A stretch of DNA of 64,000 bases from contig CAWHVQ010000003.1 in the NCBI GenBank assembly GCA_963832895.1, positions 1 through 64,000 on the forward strand, written 5' to 3'. The translations under genes and the position numbers were made by a program. This DNA comes from JAMXLO01 sp963832895. GTDB taxonomy: Bacteria > Pseudomonadota > Alphaproteobacteria > Acetobacterales > Acetobacteraceae. The notes below the pieces were generated by a model. That model searched no databases and had not been told where the DNA came from. It saw nothing but the letters and a program-made list of their open reading frames with translations. Of this stretch, positions 37,915 through 47,832 are shown piece after piece; the first letter of the stretch is position 1, and each line of letters begins with the position of its first letter.

Positions 37915-38199
37915 TCACCCAAGTATCCCCATTACGTGTAGGATGGTGAAAACAACCCATACCGACCCCAGCAAGGCTAAAGAGGCCCAAGTCCACCGGC
38001 TAATCGGCTTACGGTTAGCCTTCCTGATGGCCACCCTCTCTCGCCACGCCGCGAACATGCTGCCCACGAAGCTGCAAGCCAACCAGAGGACTGCCACCCA
38101 GAACGCCGCTATTGGCGAGTAGAGGGAGATGATCCAGATGACAAGCACGAAGCGGATGATGATTTCCATCACACCCTTACCAAAAACGAAGCGAGGCAC
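37915..38199 (-). CDS. small two- to three-helix membrane protein
   Basis: 94 aa (or 84 aa from the second Met at 38169). Hydrophobic segments IIIRFVLVIWIISLYSPIAA, FWVAVLWLACSFVGSMFAAW and WASLALLGSVWVVFTILHVM are separated by a basic loop (RERVAIRKANRKPISR). Inner membrane by hydropathy. Unrecognised; resembles small membrane proteins of phage or plasmid regions. Confidence 0.5.
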   Translation of the reverse strand: MPRFVFGKGVMEIIIRFVLVIWIISLYSPIAAFWVAVLWLACSFVGSMFAAWRERVAIRKANRKPISRWTWASLALLGSVWVVFTILHVMGILG

Positions 38200-38249
38200 T
38201 TATATCGGGGCCTACTCGCACTTGCGCCGGATGATCGCCTCCCATGCTT

Positions 38250-38559
38250 TCAGTAGCAGGTCGTGTTAGCAAAGCCGCCGATAAAACTGGTCGTGCAGTT
38301 TGTCTGGTGGGACGCTGGAGCAGACGGCGGCACATAGGTCGGGATAGGAGTTTGCGGTCTGCTCATCAGGATAGCTGAGCGCGTTGATCTCATTGATGGG
38401 CTGGCTGTCATTCCTGTACGTATTCTTGTAGTTGGTGTAGGCATGGGGTACAGCGCCGCTCTCGACCTGATTGGCCCAGGGTATTGCCTTCCGCACAAAA
38501 TGCCGTCGATCCTTGGCGAGCATGGTCGGGTAGGTAGCCGACGCCGACTGTCTGAACAT
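38250..38559 (-). pseudogene. hypothetical exported protein, probably frameshifted
   Basis: Two overlapping minus-strand frames each look partly coding: one holds FRQSASATYPTMLAKDRRHF and INEINALSYPDEQTANSYPD; the other ends TPIPTYVPPSAPASHQTNCT then TSFIGGFANTTCY, a Cys-containing tail often seen in small lipoproteins. A single shift near 38340 would join them. Low certainty. Confidence 0.3.
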
Positions 38560-38691
38560 GGAGACTTCCGTGTAATCCGAACCGAGCCGGCGCTGCGAGG
38601 GACCGTCTAGGTGCCTACCTGCTTTTCAGTGCGGTGATGGCCAAGCCGCGCCTTCTTCCTTGCTTATTGGCCTTTGCCTCAACCCAGCTTG

Positions 38692-39078
38692 TCATGTGGT
38701 TGAAGCCGGCGCGACCCGCGTGGTCACGCTAAGGTTAAGGTCATCTAATAGCAGGAGTGGTTGGCGTAACCGCTTGTTGTCCAGCCAAGCCGTCATCAGC
38801 AGCCTTACCCATAGTGGAAAGGGAGAGCCATCTTCGCGCCAACGATAAACGGCCAAAGGTGCTACGCCAACAAGTTCCGCAAAACCACGTTGACCCAAGT
38901 CCAACTCGCGAAGAGCAGCTTTGAATTGCTCTCGCGTATAGGTCGTCGGTGTGGGACTGGCGGACGCTAATAGACTATCTGCCGAGTCAATCCTAAAGGG
39001 CTGAGCATGCCTCTTCCGGCGTTTAGCTTGCAGCGGGGTAGTTGGTCGCGCCCTGAGATCGATCATCAGTTGCTTCAC
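38692..39078 (-). CDS. helix-turn-helix DNA-binding protein
   Basis: 128 aa. A basic N-terminal tail is followed by YTREQFKAALRELDLGQRGF AELVGVAPLAVYRWREDGSP, a helix-turn-helix of the XRE/CI-like kind found in phage and mobile-element regulators, and a C-terminal helix (LWVRLLMTAWLDNKRLRQPL). Likely a repressor; target unknown. Intact. The neighbours on this strand are small and mostly broken. Confidence 0.65.
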   Translation of the reverse strand: MKQLMIDLRARPTTPLQAKRRKRHAQPFRIDSADSLLASASPTPTTYTREQFKAALRELDLGQRGFAELVGVAPLAVYRWREDGSPFPLWVRLLMTAWLDNKRLRQPLLLLDDLNLSVTTRVAPASTT

Positions 39079-39436
39079 GTTCCATCTCCCGCAGACTGAT
39101 CGGCGGTACAGGCGGCCACAGGTGTCTCGCGTCCATCTTCGATGGTATGACCTGACACGACATTATGAGACCGTAAATAACAAAATACTTACAGATTATG
39201 ACTCGTCACGACTGAGACTCGGCCGCGAGGATGATCATCTCTTCGCGTTCTCGTTATATTCCGGTGCCGCGGTGTGAGCGGTGTTCCCCAGGTTCGTCCA
39301 TCGACTGGTCGGACCACCTCCTTCAGCCACTTCCGATTGACGACTGCGCCACGCCTGCCCGGTGTTACGGAGATCGAGGTTGCCAGGATCGTCGAACACT
39401 GGATGACCGGCAGTCTGCCAATCCATCTGGAGGATG

Positions 39437-39493
39437 CTATAGCCGAGCATGATGAAGTGTTGGGGTTGGCGGCGCAAATAGTGTCGGCACACG
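39437..39493 (+). pseudogene. MucR/Ros N-terminal fragment, copy 2, cut by IS481
   Basis: IAEHDEVLGLAAQIVSAHV, the same as copy 1 at 37768 but with ATA in place of the ATG start. The IS481 copy 2 target duplication begins at 39487. Beyond the IS the frame reads RRTLSPRISYQG, unrelated to MucR, so the copy was already truncated before insertion. Confidence 0.55.
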
Positions 39494-40719
39494 TGCACTA
39501 GCCAAGACTTAATCTGACGAACATTGTTGGTTTTCGGAAGCGGAGCCGGTGGGCGGGCGGGGTTCTCACCCACGGCAGGAACCGCGCCCGCCCACCGGCG
39601 GAACGGAGACCAGGAGATGACCCAGGAGCAGAAGATCATTCGTGCCAAGGTTGGGCTGCTGGAGCTGGCCAAGCAGCTCGGTAACGTCAGTCAGGCCTGC
39701 AAGATGATGGGCTACAGCCGAGACAGCTTCTACCGGTTCAAGGAACTCTACGACAAAGGCGGTGAGATCGCCCTGCAGGAGATCAGCCGCCGCAAGCCGG
39801 TGCTGAAGAACCGCACGCCTGTCGCCGTCGAGGAGGCAGTGATCGCGGTGGCAACCGAGCAGCCGGCATGGGGGCAGGTTCGCGTCGCCGAGGCGCTGAA
39901 GCGGCAGGCGCTGTCCATCTCGCCGGCCGGCGTGCGTTGCGTCTGGCAGCGCCATGACCTGGAAACCATGCGCAAGCGGCTGAAAGCGCTGGAGGCGAAG
40001 ATGGCGCAGGAAGGCTTGGTGCTCACCGAAGCTCAAGTGCAGGCACTGGAACGCGCCAAGACCGAGAAAGAGGCGCACGGCGAGTTCGAGAGCGAGTGCC
40101 CGGGCTACTGCGGTGCCCAGGATACCTTCTATGTCGGCACCTTGAAGGGGGTGGGACGCATCTACCAGCAGACCTTCATCGACACCTATGCCAAGGTGGC
40201 CTTCGCCAAACTCTACGACCGAAAGACACCGATCACCGCCGCCGACGTGCTGAACGACCGCGTGCTGCCGTTCTTCGAGGACCATGACATCCGCCTCAGC
40301 CGCGTGCTCACCGACCGCGGCACCGAATATTGCGGCAGTCCTGAGCGGCACGAATACGAACTCTACCTGGCGGTGGAGGATATCGACCATACTCGCACCA
40401 AGACCCGGAGCCCGCAGACCAACGGTATCTGCGAGCGCTTCCACCGCACCGTGCTTGACGAGTTCTACCGCGTGGCGTTCCGTAAGAAGATCTATCGCAC
40501 CATCGAGGAACTGCAGACCGACCTCGATGCCTGGGTCGTCGAGTACAACCACCAGCGCCCTCATCAAGGGCGCTGGTGCTACGGCAAGACTCCAATTCAG
40601 ACCCTGATTGATGCACTGCCTTTGGCAAAGGAGAAACTCATGGCAGCATGACCATCGTCAACACTCACCACGGCTCGCACAGCCAACACTGACCGTCGGA
40701 TCAAGTCATAGCTAATACA
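39494..40719 (+). mobile_element. IS481-family insertion sequence, copy 2 (1226 bp)
   Basis: Same ends as copy 1. Target duplication GCACACG at 39487-39493 and 40720-40726. Inserted in a MucR remnant. Confidence 0.93.
39617..40651 (+). CDS. IS481-family DDE transposase (copy 2)
   Basis: 344 aa, the same protein as copy 1 at 6502 across its whole length, including the LTDRGTEYCG and NGICERFHRT catalytic segments. Intact. Confidence 0.95.
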   Translation: MTQEQKIIRAKVGLLELAKQLGNVSQACKMMGYSRDSFYRFKELYDKGGEIALQEISRRKPVLKNRTPVAVEEAVIAVATEQPAWGQVRVAEALKRQALSISPAGVRCVWQRHDLETMRKRLKALEAKMAQEGLVLTEAQVQALERAKTEKEAHGEFESECPGYCGAQDTFYVGTLKGVGRIYQQTFIDTYAKVAFAKLYDRKTPITAADVLNDRVLPFFEDHDIRLSRVLTDRGTEYCGSPERHEYELYLAVEDIDHTRTKTRSPQTNGICERFHRTVLDEFYRVAFRKKIYRTIEELQTDLDAWVVEYNHQRPHQGRWCYGKTPIQTLIDALPLAKEKLMAA

Positions 40720-40726
40720 GCACACG

Positions 40727-41139
40727 TGCGCCGCACGCTGTCCCCTCGGATCAGCTACCAGGGCTAATTCGGCAGGTCTTCAACTCACTTACCACTGCCG
40801 GGCAGGTAACTGCGGTGCCACCTAAGCCGGAAGCCGCCGTCAGGAAATGGCATCATTGCCTGTCATGGTACTCCCACGAATGACAATCAGTATCTTATCG
40901 AGGAGGTCTCAGAAGGCCGGCTTGTCCGGGCACCACTGTCCGTTATTCAGGAACGGCTGGCGTCTACGCTGCCAACTCCAGCACGTCCAGGGCGATGCCC
41001 GGTACTCTCGCTTAACAGCCATTCCTAATCCCGCCATCGACACTCAATTCAACCCTCGTGCCGGGCAAGCTCCACATAGCCCGCGCAATGCTGGCCGCCA
41101 AAGCTGACGCTCTCCTGTTGCCCCTCCTTGCCATCCCTT
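40727..41139. other. gene-free stretch
   Basis: About 410 bp between IS481 copy 2 and the cyclase/TPR gene. No frame has recognisable family features; no repeat or hairpin stands out. Confidence 0.4.
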
Positions 41140-41839
41140 TCAGTCCGGCAAACCAGCCGCGCGCAGGCGTTCAATCCACAGCTTCAGTGTATCGCCCTGG
41201 AATGGGCAGTGTGGTTCATAGCTGGATAACCGGAAACTCGGCAGGGCTTGCGTTAGACGCTGTGCCATCTGATGTGCGTCGTTCATTCGCTCGGTAGCGA
41301 CTTGGCTGGCGATTAGCACGCGCAGATTGAACATCACATCGGGACGACGAACCGCCAGCCGGTCTGCCGTGGCCACTGCCTCTTCGAGTTGCGCGTCAAC
41401 ATAGAATGCCTGCGCCAATATGGCTTCAGGCCAAAATAGATGCGCATCGAGTGGCGACAACGCTAGCCCACGTTGGGCATGCCGCACAGCTTCCGCGCCC
41501 TGATTAAGATAACCACGCGTCAGGCTACTCATAGACCATGCCATCGCGCAGTTCGGCCCGGCCTGTAAGGCAAGATCGAGGTAATGCACGGCTTGGCTAT
41601 AATCGTGTAGTAGGAAAGCCTGCACATGTCCGTAGATCGCCAACGCCAGCGCGTCGTTCGCGTCGTGCTCAATCGCCAAAGCCGCGGCCCGCGCCGCGGC
41701 CCGCGATTCCTTGTCGGTATCTTGTGACTGTCCTTCCCCGACATGCAGTATGTGCCAATATGCCAGATAGCTATAAGACGGCGCGTATCCGGGATCGAGC
41801 CAAATAGCTCGCTCAAGCAACGTGCGTGCTCGCGCGAGC

Positions 41840-43131
41840 CAGGGCTGTTAAATGCTCTCAACTGAAGCACCAGTTGGCCAGGGCACTGAAACCAGCGAGA
41901 GCGGCGGCGTATCTGTCCTGACTGAAGGAGCTGGTTCGGTTACGGCATAACACATTGTAGGCGAAGCTGCGCAGCCGCACGAAGACACCCGGGTTACGAC
42001 GGATGCGGGATTGATCTTCCTGGAAAGTGACGTCACGAGTGTAGTGCAGTGTGTTCTCGACGTTCCAATGGTGCCGGATTGCGGTGGCGGCGAGGCACGC
42101 CGATACGGCAGAATTGGCCACGTAGTATGCGACCTCGGAGGTGCTGCTCCAGAGGCCGGTCTTGGCATCTCGATGCAAGACCTCGCGGGTGACGCGGACG
42201 ATAGATTTGATGAGAGACTTCCACTCGGTTGCGGCAACGGAGCGGGTCGCGCTGAAGACGTCGGCCGACCTGGTTTCGTGTCGGTTGCGCCCGGTGCAGA
42301 CCGAGGTGTGGCTGCCGACGGGCCGCTGGGAAGCGCAGGCGGTTTCGACTTTCTGCAACAGCGAGGGCTGATTGTCCTTCAGTTGGACGATGAGGCGAGC
42401 CTGCTCCTGTGCGGCGGCCTCGAAGGTTTTTTTTGGCAATGCATGGCATCAAGGGTAACGATGCTGTGCGCGACATTGAGTTCGCCGAGCAACTGCTGCG
42501 CGGCGGGGATTTCGTTGGACTTTTCCTCGATATCGACGTGTGCCAGGACGAGACCGGCTTCGACGTCGAAGGCGTGCAACACCTGGGCCGCCTTGCGATC
42601 GGTGAAATTGTCGAAGCTTCGTCTGAGTGTCTTGCCGTCGATCGCGATGACGCGTCGCGCCGGATCGGTAATGGCGCTGCACAGACCAGCGGCGTGTTGG
42701 CGGAAAATCTGCTCGACCGCCTGGGGTTCAAGGCCCTGGAGGATATATCGAATAGAGGTATGGGCTGGGGCACGCCGCCAGTGCAGACCGAAGGCGGTGT
42801 TCAATCGGCGGCGGTGCACTTTGATGAAGGTCACGATGGAGCGGTAGGAATTGCCGCCGGTGACGACAGCAAGGATCGAGAACAGCAGGACATGTTGCAG
42901 CTTGTAGAGCTTACCCTCGGCCCGGCGCGGGTCGGGGATATTGCTGAGCAAGCCGAGCAACTGATCGAACGATCGCATGGCAACCTTCTGGCGGTTTGGT
43001 TGCCGTGGATAGATTTGAAGAATTCACCGCGCCGGAATCCGCCACCTGGGACTGCTGGGATGATTTGCGCAACGTGTAGCGGCGCGGACTCAACCTATCC
43101 GCTCAGTTGTATAGAGCGTTGAACAGCCCTG
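41840..43131 (-). mobile_element. ISAs1-family insertion sequence (1292 bp)
   Basis: Ends CAGGGCTGTTAAATGCTCT (left) and, inverted, CAGGGCTGTTCAACGCTCTA (right) are terminal inverted repeats of the ISAs1 kind. The flanks carry a 10-bp target duplication TCGCGCGAGC (41830-41839 and 43132-43141). It lies inside the cyclase/TPR gene and carries one transposase gene on the minus strand. Confidence 0.88.
41858..42978 (-). pseudogene. ISAs1-family DDE transposase, frameshift at an A8 run
   Basis: The first frame from MRSFDQLLGLLSNIPDPRRA includes RRVIAIDGKTLRRSFD (first Asp) and HSIVTLDAMHCQKK (second Asp), then breaks at eight consecutive A near 42430. The second frame continues KTFEAAAQEQARLIVQLKDN, HHWNVENTLHYTRDVTFQED (catalytic Glu region). 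With nine A the ORF would be continuous at about 373 aa. Either a one-base loss, a sequencing slip, or slippage-dependent expression. Confidence 0.8.
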
Positions 43132-44758
43132 TCGCGCGAGCGACGCCGCATCAAGATGGTGGAGACTGTCAAGGGCCTCAAGCAGCACATCATATACTGT
43201 CAGACTGCTGGGCGGCTTGCGCCTTGCACGGCGTAACTCTTGCTCGTGCACGCGTGGCGCGATAGCTGCTGCCACACGAACTGCGATGCGTTCCTGCAAC
43301 GTGAAGAGATCGTTGGGCACGCCATCATACTGATCGGCCCGAATTACGAGGCCCGTCTCGGTATCCATAAGTTCGGTGCGAATGCGCAGGATGGCGTCAG
43401 TACCGACGGACACTGCCTTGCAGTATATAACGAACCCCCAACTGAACAGCAACCGCCCGTACGTCGATCTGCGCCTGAGAGAATTGCAACGTGGAGCCGC
43501 GAGAGATTACGAAAATCTCTCTCTGGCTTGCCAGCATATGGATGATGTCCTCGACGATGCCCTCGGCGAACCACGATTCCTCAGCATGCGCCGGAAACAT
43601 CTGAAATGGCAGCACTGCTATTGAAGGCTTGTCCAGCAGCGGCAGGGCGTCCTGCTGGGCCTTTGTATCGGTACCATGCTTCACTGGTGGCACAGAGCCA
43701 GCCGTGGTCGCATCGGGTCCGAACACGAACGCCTCAACCGGGTATGCAATGTTCTTCAGATTGAGCGGACCAAGTCCCTTGAACTCCAATCCTAGCCGCC
43801 CATGCACATGATCCCGGACAGATCGAGAGACACAGACACCTCCCGGAGGGCATTCGGCCTGGAGCCGTGCAGCTATATTAACCGCGTCCCCGTGCAAGTC
43901 GGTCCCATCAGCAATGGCGTCTCCAATGTTGATCCCGACGCGAAATCTGATTGTCCGGCCAGGAGGCTGATCGCCGTCGTGAATGGGAACCTGTTGTTGC
44001 ACCTTCACGGCGCAGCGTACCGCCCCGTCGATGCTGTCGAATACGATCAGCAGGGAGTTGCCTCCGGTCTGGACGATCCTGCCGCCATGCTCCTCGATCG
44101 CCGGATCGATCACGTTGCGGCGGAGAGAACGCAGCCGTTCGAGGGTTCCCGCATCATCCAACCCAATCAGACGGCTGTAGCCAACCATGTCGGCATACAG
44201 GTACGGCGACCAACTTCCGCCGATCTGACGGTCTTCCAGTGGATTCTGCGCCCTCGGTCATGGCCATGCCGCAGCACCGCTTCCCCTAGCTGGCAGCAAT
44301 ATACACGCCAAAGCCGGCACATTGCCATTGAACCACGGTCCGCCCCCGCCTTGGCTCCGCCGACCATGCTGGCGGTCGGTGTGGGCCGTCGTGTCAATGG
44401 CGCCTGCGACCTCCGCGGCTGCTTCGATCCCTCCTTGAAAGCGGCTTGCGATGGGTCCCGCTGTTCTTCCAGAACTCGTGGATACCGGCAACGCAGGCTG
44501 GGATGATGTCAGGAACCTCTGCCAGGAACGCCTCCTTATCGACTGCGCTGTCAGTATCTAGTTGCGCATCACCACCGCTGCAATGTTGGTGCTACCGCGA
44601 CGGCGGAACTGTCGGAGTACCGCGATGGCGCTGGTTGCGGATGGCACCCGACACCGCGGGGAGACAGCAAAACGCAAGCCTGCAAACACCCCTTGCCCGA
44701 ACAGGCGTCGCAATGATAGAGCGGCTGTAGCCCCTCTATTCCGTGAACAAACGAGCCT

Positions 44759-45266
44759 CTATGGCAATTTGTAGTTTCCCTCGTTGGTGAAATAAACGAA
44801 GAACGCATTGTCGGCGGCTGCCTTGAAGACCCCATTGTGGCAGACTTCTTTGAACCCGCCGGTAATCCCCTCAAACTTGCCCGTCCCGGCGATGAATGTT
44901 GCGTTTACCGTGTAATCCTTGGCGCCGTTCGGATACCAGTCGGAGGCTCGAATCGCCGGCGATCTGGTCGCCGTCGATATCCGTGAGGACGCAGTGGCCG
45001 CTGGACCTTCGCATCTGGTTCAGTCGTTCCCCCGTGCCGACGCAATGCCAAGTCATGTGGTTCCTTAGGCCGTCGCCGACGATGACCCCGTCCGCCTCGA
45101 AAGCGTTTACGTAGCGGGTTTTTCCGACCGAAAAACCCTTAAAGGTTCCGTACCCATAAGCGACGTCGGTGATGGTGCCCTCCTTCGGTAGGTCCGCGGC
45201 GGCTGCACCGGCGCAGCATGCGATCCCAAGAATCAGCGCAAAACAGACGTTAGCGGATCGAGACAT
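44759..45266 (-). pseudogene. exported hypothetical protein, frameshifted
   Basis: Signal peptide MSRSANVCFALILGIACCAG, then ITDVAYGYGTFKGFSVGKTR, MTWHCVGTGERLNQMRRSSG and VLTDIDGDQIAGD. Near 44945 the frame shifts and the protein completes in another as DWYPNGAKDYTVNATFIAGT, GKFEGITGGFKEVCHNGVFK and FFVYFTNEGNYKLP, stop at 44759. Repaired length about 168 aa; resembles small periplasmic beta proteins (allene-oxide-cyclase-like fold is possible). Unknown function. Confidence 0.6.
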
Positions 45267-45662
45267 TGACGCCCCCCATTTTTTCTAGCGACCACGATAG
45301 CAAGCCGTAGTGGCCTCCTTTAAGCAAGGTCGGCCACGCAAGCGCAGCGACTGACTCAACGGCATCATCACGCCGGCGGGGGAGGGACAAGCACCGAAAC
45401 CGCTCCGTCCACGCCTACACCACTGAAAAAATTGTGCTTTCTTTGATGCGAAATTCTGATGCACAACGGGCTGATCCATGACTGTGCCCGCGTCTCGGCC
45501 GCCGCCCAGACCTCACCGCGCAGCCCAGCTTGCCGCCGCCCGCTATTCGATCGGTATCGCGGATGCCGGCGCTGGGGTGTCGGCAAACAGGAGTTTTCCG
45601 TTTATGATTATCGTGCCAGACGGGACTAAGTGACAGCGGATGTCGCGGAAAGGAACGGAAGA
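45267..45662. other. divergent intergenic region without a gene
   Basis: 395 bp between the exported protein and the GFA gene. No supported coding frame, repeat or strong promoter pair. Confidence 0.4.
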
Positions 45663-46067
45663 ATGGGAGTCAAAGGCAGTTGCCTGTGCGGTCAAATTCG
45701 CTATCGCATCAATGGGCCGCTGACTGGGACGCTGAATTGCCATTGCACCATGTGCCGGAAGGCACATGGTGCCGCGTTCAGAACACGAGCGGCAGTGAAG
45801 ACCGAGGATTTCGAATGGCTCGCCGGCGTGCACCTGCTTACGCGCTATCAGTCCTCTCCAGGACTGCATAAAACGTTTTGTTCTGTTTGTGGCTCTAACC
45901 TAGTCACTATAATCGATAGCAGTCCAGAGTGGCTGGGCTTCCCATTGGGGACGCTCGATGACGACCCCGGTGTGAAACCAAAACTTCACGTGTTTGTTGG
46001 ATCGAAAGCTCCATGGCACGACATTACCGACGACCTGCCGCAGTGGGACGAAAAACCCGACAAATGA
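45663..46067 (+). CDS. GFA-family zinc protein
   Basis: 134 aa from ATG 45663. Zinc ligands in GSCLCGQIRYRI, LNCHCTMCRKAHGAAF and FCSVCGSNLV; the C-terminal LGTLDDDPGVKPKLHVFVGS KAPWHDI is typical of the family. Distinct from the copy at 30851. Likely reacts with or binds thiol adducts; substrate unknown. Intact, monocistronic. Confidence 0.88.
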   Translation: MGVKGSCLCGQIRYRINGPLTGTLNCHCTMCRKAHGAAFRTRAAVKTEDFEWLAGVHLLTRYQSSPGLHKTFCSVCGSNLVTIIDSSPEWLGFPLGTLDDDPGVKPKLHVFVGSKAPWHDITDDLPQWDEKPDK

Positions 46068-46344
46068 AATGATAGGTGTGCGCCGGGGCTGGTACGTTCT
46101 CGCTAAGGCGAAGGTGCCGATCGCGACGGAGGCTTTGATGCGCATCGTCCCCGCGGTCTGAGCCTGCGACCGGTTTATCACGTGCTTAGATTCTGCTACG
46201 GTAGGTAGGGTCATGACCACCCCTCCTCGTCTCACTCACTCACCAACTGGCCGCGCGATCGAACTGCGCGCCTACACCCGCGCCGCCGACAGCGCGAAAT
46301 CCCATGCCGAACGTTAGGAACGCGCGGCCACCGCCGCTGTCGCT

Positions 46345-46610
46345 GGCATCGCGCTCTATTCCGACCAGCAGGCGATTGATAGCACCATGTTTTATTCGGC
46401 GAGCAGGAAAGATCGATCATACGCAGCCGTGTCGTGGTTGGCCTGGATCGCGTCGCCCGAAAGGTGTCGCCAAAGACCGAGGACGCCATCAGGAAGCATC
46501 TGAGCGCCGGGAAAGGCATCCTGAAAGTGGCTGCGCTGGTCGGCGTCGGGTGCGGAATCGTGCAGCGCGTGAAGCGCGAGATGGCCGAGCAGTTGGCGGG
46601 CGCTGCGTGA
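46345..46610 (+). pseudogene. serine recombinase remnant (PKTEDAIRKHLSAGKG type)
   Basis: Across frames: ALYSDQQAIDSTM, then EQERSIIRSRVVVGLDRVAR and SPKTEDAIRKHLSAGKGILK VAALVGVGCGIVQRVKREMA before a stop at 46610. Represents the end of the catalytic domain plus the HTH; most of the catalytic domain is gone. A tail of the same kind occurs at 54240-54334. Confidence 0.65.
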
Positions 46611-46650
46611 TGCCGACGGCCGCGTCTTCGATCAAATCAGACCGGCACCG

Positions 46651-46863
46651 TCAGAGCTTCATCCTACGCCTATTGGCCCGGTCGGTCGCATAGTCGCCCA
46701 GTCCAAACCACCGATTTTCCACCGCATTATAGTAGGCAGTCTCGTCGCACAATGGCATCGTCATCTCCCCGTTGGTGGCGCGTGCGTCCGTTGGCATTGA
46801 TTGCCGTTGCTGAGCGGCGCAGCCGAGTACACCGACGGCAGAAAGCATGCAGCACAGTCGCAC
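46651..46863 (-). CDS. small putative lipoprotein
   Basis: 70 aa. MRLCCMLSAVGVLGCAAQQR gives a short hydrophobic leader with a lipobox (VLGC). The rest (CDETAYYNAVENRWFGLGDY) is unrecognised. Only 25 bp downstream of the extradiol dioxygenase gene on the same strand. Size and leader support a real gene, but evidence is thin. Confidence 0.4.
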   Translation of the reverse strand: MRLCCMLSAVGVLGCAAQQRQSMPTDARATNGEMTMPLCDETAYYNAVENRWFGLGDYATDRANRRRMKL

Positions 46864-46887
46864 GACGCAATGTCTGTACTCTGGTCT

Positions 46888-47832
46888 TCATCCTGGCTCG
46901 AAGACGGTGAACGCCTTGGGAGCAGCATATATGTAGGTCTCGACTAAATCAGTCCACACAGGCCGCCGGCCCAGTTCGCTCATCGCACCGGCAAGGCATA
47001 TCCAATTGAGCAACTCCTGCTGTCCGGCATCCTCCAATTGTGCAGTCGTGAGCGTCTGCCAACGATCCATCTGACCGTCGCGCATCTCTTCAAACCGCAT
47101 ACGATCGGAAGGCAGATCGGGATAAAGGTAGTGGTTCTTGGCGGTCAGGAACGAATGAGACCAACTAGATGAGGCGACAACAGCCACCCGCCAGTCGCCC
47201 TGCTTCAATGCCCGCGCCGTAGCAGCCCCAAGCGCAAAGCAGCGCGCCGGCGAAGGACCGGGAGGATCGGGTTCATCGGACCCAGTGCCATCGATGTGGG
47301 CAAACGCTCCCCGCTTCGAGATCGTGGACGACCCATAGCAGTTGACGTGGAAAGGTACGACGGGCCACGGCAGACCGCGACGGTCATAATCCAGCAACAG
47401 CAACGCGTTGATGAATGCATGTGGCAGGCCCACTTCATGCCGCATCGAATAGGCGTAGCTGATATCGAACCCCTGCTCTACCAGCGAGGTTGCCACATGA
47501 CGGCCGCCAGCCCGGTGGCCGAGGGTATGGATGACAGTTTCGGCCGGTTCGCTCCAGGCGTTGGCAGCGCCGGTTCGCTTGAAGGGGTGCGAGTTAATCG
47601 CGTCGAGCGCAAAGACGCAGAAAGGCGCTACGCCATCTTCCCGGAAGTTCTCATACTGGTCATCGCCCCAGATCAGAATGAAGTCCGGGTTGAACGAGTC
47701 CAAAGCTGCGCGGACAGCGCGAAATCCTTCAATCGCACGATCGCGATGTGCCGCCGCCGACCGGCCGGCTTGGTGGTCTGCCCACTCCTGTCGCATCTGC
47801 GGGGGCCAGTTCGCTGGGTCTCGGGCAGCCAT
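46888..47832 (-). pseudogene. LigB-type (class III) extradiol dioxygenase, N-terminus missing
   Basis: 314 codons: DPANWPPQMRQEWADHQAGR, IEGFRAVRAALDSFNPDFIL IWGDDQYENFREDGVAPFCV, SMRHEVGLPHAFINALLLLD, PVVPFHVNCYGSS and VAVVASSSWSHSFLTAKNHY. These match the LigB superfamily of non-heme Fe(II) ring-cleavage enzymes. Full-length relatives begin 40-50 residues earlier with a segment that contains a metal-binding His near HxPP; here that segment is replaced by sequence belonging to the divergent methyltransferase gene. Metal binding is therefore probably incomplete. Confidence 0.75.

Larger units (their letters stand above)
41140..44188 (-). pseudogene. class III adenylate/guanylate cyclase-TPR protein, split by an ISAs1-family element
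   Basis: The N-terminal part (43397-44188) is a class III cyclase domain: ADMVGYSRLIGLDDAGTLER supplies the first metal Asp, but the second site reads TGGNSLLIVFDS where relatives have GD(G/S)LL, so a metal ligand is lost. It continues RFRVGINIGDAIADGTDLHG. A TolB-like region follows (KPSIAVLPFQMFPAHAEESW). A frameshift near 43400 leads to DAILRIRTELMDTETGLVIR. The gene is cut at 43131, and the C-terminal TPR part resumes left of the IS (LERAIWLDPGYAPSYSYLAY to LWIERLRAAGLPD). Start before 44188 is uncertain: the frame is open upstream. Catalytically dead and structurally split. Confidence 0.85.
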
